Assembly (NCBI GenBank): GCA_003131925.1
Contig: PKWC01000140.1
Location: forward strand, 12,633 to 21,986
Origin: Alphaproteobacteria bacterium
GTDB lineage: Bacteria; Pseudomonadota; Alphaproteobacteria; Micropepsales; Micropepsaceae
DNA: 9,354 nt
Direction: 5' to 3'
Below the pieces are notes generated by a model. The model searched no databases. It was not told the origin of the DNA and was given only the letters and a program-made list of their open reading frames with translations. A program made the translations under genes and the position numbers. Of this stretch, positions 7,223 through 9,354 are shown one piece after another; the first letter of the stretch is position 1; the number at the start of each line of letters is the position of its first letter.

Positions 7223-8590
7223 CTACCGTGCGCCTTGGCCGCTGAGGACGACGCCGACCGTCTTCAGAAGAATGACAATATCAAGCAGGATTCCCCGGTT
7301 TTTGATGTAGTACAAGTCATACGACAGCTTCCGAGTGGCGTCCTCGAGCGACGCTCCGTAGCGGAAGCTCACTTGCGCCCATCCGGTGATCCCGGGCCTG
7401 ACTGCGTGCCGAAAGCCGTAAAATGGTATCGCTTTTGAAAACTGTTGAACGAAATAGGGTCGTTCCGGCCGCGGGCCAATAAGCGTCATATCCCCGCGCA
7501 GAACGTTCCAAAGTTGCGGCAATTCGTCGATCCGGAACTTGCGGATGACACGACCGACCATGGTGATTCGCATGTCGCGCTCCATCGTCCAGGCTGGCAA
7601 TCCGTCGTTCTCGGCGTCCTCCCTCATGCTGCGAAACTTGAAGAGCGTGAACGACCGCCCTCCGAGACCCGCGCGCTCCTGGCAATAGAATACACTGCCA
7701 CCGTCCTCGAGTTTGATCGCAAGCGCGGCGAGAATCAGGACTGGAGCCGTCGCAATGAACCCTACAATAGACAGAACAACGTCCACGAGCCGTCGCAGTC
7801 TGTCTTTCGATTTTGCTACCTCGAATCCTCTGGAAAGCGCAATCCAGTCTTCTCTCAGACTGTCGACGCAGATGCGCTTTGCCTCGCGCTCGTAGAAGTC
7901 AAGATAATCCGTGACGCGAATGCCTGAAAATCTGCAATGCGCCAAGGCGTTCCACGGAAGGGGCTGACCGTCGATCGCTATGACGATTTCCGACGCGCGC
8001 AAGTTCGACGCCTGCGTTGCGAGCTGGAACTGCGAGTCGGCCACGCCGGCTTGATTCTGGGGATCAAATTGCGCGACGAGCCGAAAGCGTTGTTCGGATT
8101 CTTCGGCCAGACCGGCGAGTTCCGCCGCATGGTTTTGCATCCCCACGACGATGATTCGGCGGGTCAAATATCCGCGGCGGTGGATTTGCCGAACGAGAAC
8201 ATGCAGAGCCACGCCAGACAACAGCCAGAATGCCGTGAGCGAAGCGGTCAATTGCAATCGATAGGGGTCGATCCCAACCCTTGTATGGCCAGCCACCTCG
8301 GCTATTGTCCAAGCTGCGAGCCCGAATACCGGCGCGGTGACCATCGCGGTGCGCCAGAGAGCTCCCCGGAGCTTGACAACCGTCGCGCCCTCGTAAACCC
8401 CTGAATGCATGAGGGCTACGATACCGCACGACAAAACGACGGCGAACGAGGTTACGCCGATAACTGATGAACTTTTGCCGGGAAAGAAATAATAGAATGC
8501 GACGCAGCATCCTGCCGTCATCAACGAAGCTTCCAGGACTCCAACAAGCAACCAAGAGGTGGCCACGTAGTAGCCAAAAAAGCGCCGCAT
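7223..8590 (-). CDS. PEP-CTERM-associated polyprenyl-phosphate sugar-1-phosphate transferase
   Basis: This 455-residue membrane enzyme is predicted to transfer a sugar-1-phosphate from a nucleotide sugar to undecaprenyl phosphate, the first step of EPS repeat-unit synthesis. The N-terminal half has four membrane segments (about 11-35, 43-62, 80-100, 113-135), then a Rossmann-like region starting RRIIVVG (144-150). A fifth hydrophobic segment (268-292) leads into the catalytic domain with QERAGLGG (304-311), FKFRSMR (317-323), the catalytic Asp-Glu pair D355-E356 in IDELPQLWNVLRGD, GPRPERP (372-378) and RPGITGWAQV (398-407). Architecture, length and the FYEREAKRI region (232-240) fit the PEP-CTERM-linked family (TIGR03013). 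The exact sugar cannot be inferred. I start at the ATG at 8590: relatives begin the same way (MRRFFGYY), and GGGGG lies 9 nt upstream. A TTG at 8614 would add eight residues. It is upstream of prsK on the same strand and may be co-transcribed despite the 203-nt gap. Confidence 0.92.
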   Translation of the reverse strand: MRRFFGYYVATSWLLVGVLEASLMTAGCCVAFYYFFPGKSSSVIGVTSFAVVLSCGIVALMHSGVYEGATVVKLRGALWRTAMVTAPVFGLAAWTIAEVAGHTRVGIDPYRLQLTASLTAFWLLSGVALHVLVRQIHRRGYLTRRIIVVGMQNHAAELAGLAEESEQRFRLVAQFDPQNQAGVADSQFQLATQASNLRASEIVIAIDGQPLPWNALAHCRFSGIRVTDYLDFYEREAKRICVDSLREDWIALSRGFEVAKSKDRLRRLVDVVLSIVGFIATAPVLILAALAIKLEDGGSVFYCQERAGLGGRSFTLFKFRSMREDAENDGLPAWTMERDMRITMVGRVIRKFRIDELPQLWNVLRGDMTLIGPRPERPYFVQQFSKAIPFYGFRHAVRPGITGWAQVSFRYGASLEDATRKLSYDLYYIKNRGILLDIVILLKTVGVVLSGQGAR

Positions 8591-9008
8591 CACCCCTAAC
8601 CCCCGACCCAACAATAGAAACGATTTTATGTAATATCGACCCTATATCACTCCGAAGCGCACGCTGCGAGTTAAAAAGTGGTTAACGGCGAAAGATTAGT
8701 ATAGTCCGGACCAACCCGATTGGCGTGCAGTTTTGAACATCTCTAATCCATACGGCATATTCAATTAATTTACTTGGCAAAACTCGAATGCTGTTTGCCG
8801 CTGAGCCCGGAATTTACAAATATTAAGAGAAAGGGGCACCAGACGGAGCCGCGCGCAACGAAATAAAGCATTCGGCGGCGGCAGCCCTCGATTGCGCCGC
8901 TTCGAGCGCTCTGTTTGATGCGAATCTCTTGCGGATTACCGGCTCTGCCGCCACCACGCACACGACGGCCGGGAGGGCACGCGACGAAGAGGCTCGGCTT
9001 CCGAACTT

Positions 9009-9025
9009 GCGATTACGCGAATCGC
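9009..9025. repeat. Perfect 6-bp inverted repeat GCGATT/AATCGC
   Basis: GCGATT (9009-9014) and AATCGC (9020-9025) flank ACGCG, giving a compact 17-nt dyad. It lies about 120-140 nt upstream of the small plus-strand frame. Its size suits a dimeric regulator site, but there is no independent support. Confidence 0.3.
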
Positions 9026-9094
9026 CGCGCCTAGGGACGGGATTTAAAGCGCGTTTTCCAAAAGCCGTTTGCCCCCACCCCGAAAATTAACCTT

Positions 9095-9122
9095 TTGGCA
9101 AGTTCTCGGGGCGATCTTTAAG
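9095..9122 (+). promoter_or_regulatory. Possible sigma-70-type promoter for the small membrane protein frame
   Basis: TTGGCA (9095-9100, five of six matches to TTGACA) and TTTAAG (9117-9122, four of six matches to TATAAT) are 16 bp apart. Transcription would start about 15-20 nt before the ATG at 9148. Matches of this quality also occur by chance, so this is a candidate only. Confidence 0.25.
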
Positions 9123-9147
9123 TGTTTTCCAGCGTTATTCTCGAGCC

Positions 9148-9303
9148 ATGCGCGACACAACCCTGCTGATTGCCTCGTCATACGCTCGCAAGTCCGACGA
9201 TTCTCGCCTTCCCGTGGGGGCCTGCGCCGTCATCGTGCTTGGCACCTCGGCCCTTTCCTATTGGCTGCTGTTCCACGTCATCGGTGCACTGGGACTCTGG
9301 TAG
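9148..9303 (+). CDS. Possible 51-residue single-pass membrane protein
   Basis: An ATG at 9148 opens a 51-codon frame ending in TAG at 9301-9303. The first 22 residues are polar and charged (ending ARKSDDSRL), and the rest is one long hydrophobic stretch from about residue 23 (VGACAVIVLG) to the C-terminal LGLW. This is a sensible topology for a small membrane protein, and a chance frame in GC-rich DNA would seldom give it. There is no strong ribosome site (only CGAG close to the ATG), though a candidate promoter lies just upstream. An overlapping 82-codon frame from a TTG at 9069 has no such character. I do not recognise the family, and no function can be given. Confidence 0.45.
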   Translation: MRDTTLLIASSYARKSDDSRLPVGACAVIVLGTSALSYWLLFHVIGALGLW

Positions 9304-9320
9304 ATCCACATAGATAAGGA

Positions 9321-9354
9321 ATGAGCGGCTCGGATGCGGCGAGCAGGCTTGCGG
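9321..9354 (+). CDS. Possible 5' end of a gene cut by the window edge
   Basis: ATG at 9321 opens MSGSDAASRLA, still open at the last base, 17 nt after the small membrane protein stop. AAGGA directly abuts this ATG, which is too close for a normal ribosome site. A second ATG at 9334, in another frame (MRRAGLR), would be 13 nt from it, which is rather far. The start is therefore undecided and no product can be inferred. Confidence 0.25.
   Translation, partial: MSGSDAASRLA

Larger units (their letters stand above)
8591..9147. other. Long intergenic region, AT-rich near the sugar transferase
   Basis: No convincing gene lies in this 557-bp stretch. The part at about 8610-8840 is clearly richer in A and T than the neighbouring genes, as expected for a promoter region or for foreign DNA. 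On the minus strand TATACT (complement of 8698-8703) resembles a -10 box about 110 nt before the sugar transferase start, but no matching -35 is visible. The right part is GC-rich again and contains an inverted repeat at 9009-9025. No tRNA, terminator with a T-run, CRISPR array or insertion-sequence end was seen. Confidence 0.5.

Noticed and set aside
8720..8736. TTGGCGTGCAGTTTTGA as a plus-strand sigma-54 promoter
   Set aside because: The -24 half is good but the essential GC of the -12 half is absent at the right spacing.
8770..8961. Minus-strand 63-codon frame in the intergenic region, with a hydrophobic middle
   Set aside because: It has an arginine- and glycine-rich start typical of chance frames, no ribosome site, and lies partly in the AT-rich promoter-like region; no family is recognisable.
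9040..9058. GG-N10-GC spacing (ACGG...GCG) as a sigma-54 promoter
   Set aside because: Only the GG and GC dinucleotides match; the rest of TGGCAC and TTGC does not.
9069..9317. Plus-strand 82-codon frame from a TTG start
   Set aside because: Rare start, no ribosome site, arginine/histidine/proline-rich composition of an out-of-frame reading; the 51-codon frame overlapping it looks more protein-like.
1..9354. CRISPR array, insertion sequence, tRNA or rRNA
   Set aside because: No regularly spaced repeats, transposase motifs, terminal inverted repeats or structured RNA genes were found on either strand.

Overview
The window is part of an exosortase/PEP-CTERM exopolysaccharide locus from a GC-rich Gram-negative bacterium. 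The gene families and composition fit a proteobacterium, most likely an alphaproteobacterium, but the genus cannot be fixed from this sequence. No exosortase gene lies inside the window.

Layout from left to right. (1) Positions 1-745 hold two broken genes that meet head to head. On the minus strand is the C-terminal end of a CelD/BcsL-type GNAT acetyltransferase. On the plus strand is a PEP-CTERM protein with a good C-terminal sorting signal but no N-terminal signal peptide. The join lies near 265-330, where GC content falls sharply. (2) Positions 774-7019, minus strand, hold a tight three-gene regulatory operon read right to left: prsK (membrane histidine kinase), prsR (sigma-54-activating response regulator) and prsT (large exported TPR protein). 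prsK and prsR overlap by 4 nt (ATGA), and prsR and prsT are separated by 1 nt, so translation is probably coupled. (3) Positions 7020-7222 are a 203-nt gap with two small inverted repeats. (4) Positions 7223-8590, minus strand, encode a membrane polyprenyl-phosphate sugar-1-phosphate transferase of the PEP-CTERM-associated type, the likely first enzyme of EPS repeat-unit assembly. (5) Positions 8591-9147 are non-coding and include an AT-rich stretch next to the transferase. (6) At the right end, on the plus strand, is a possible 51-aa membrane protein (9148-9303) and possibly the first codons of another gene.

How it works together (family knowledge plus inference): PrsK senses an unknown signal and phosphorylates PrsR, which activates RpoN-dependent promoters of PEP-CTERM protein genes and perhaps EPS genes. 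The sugar transferase starts polysaccharide synthesis on the lipid carrier. PrsT is an exported scaffold-like TPR protein that co-occurs with the exosortase. PEP-CTERM proteins are the sorted cargo. The gene set is a known system. The most unusual part is the apparent rearrangement joint at the left end.
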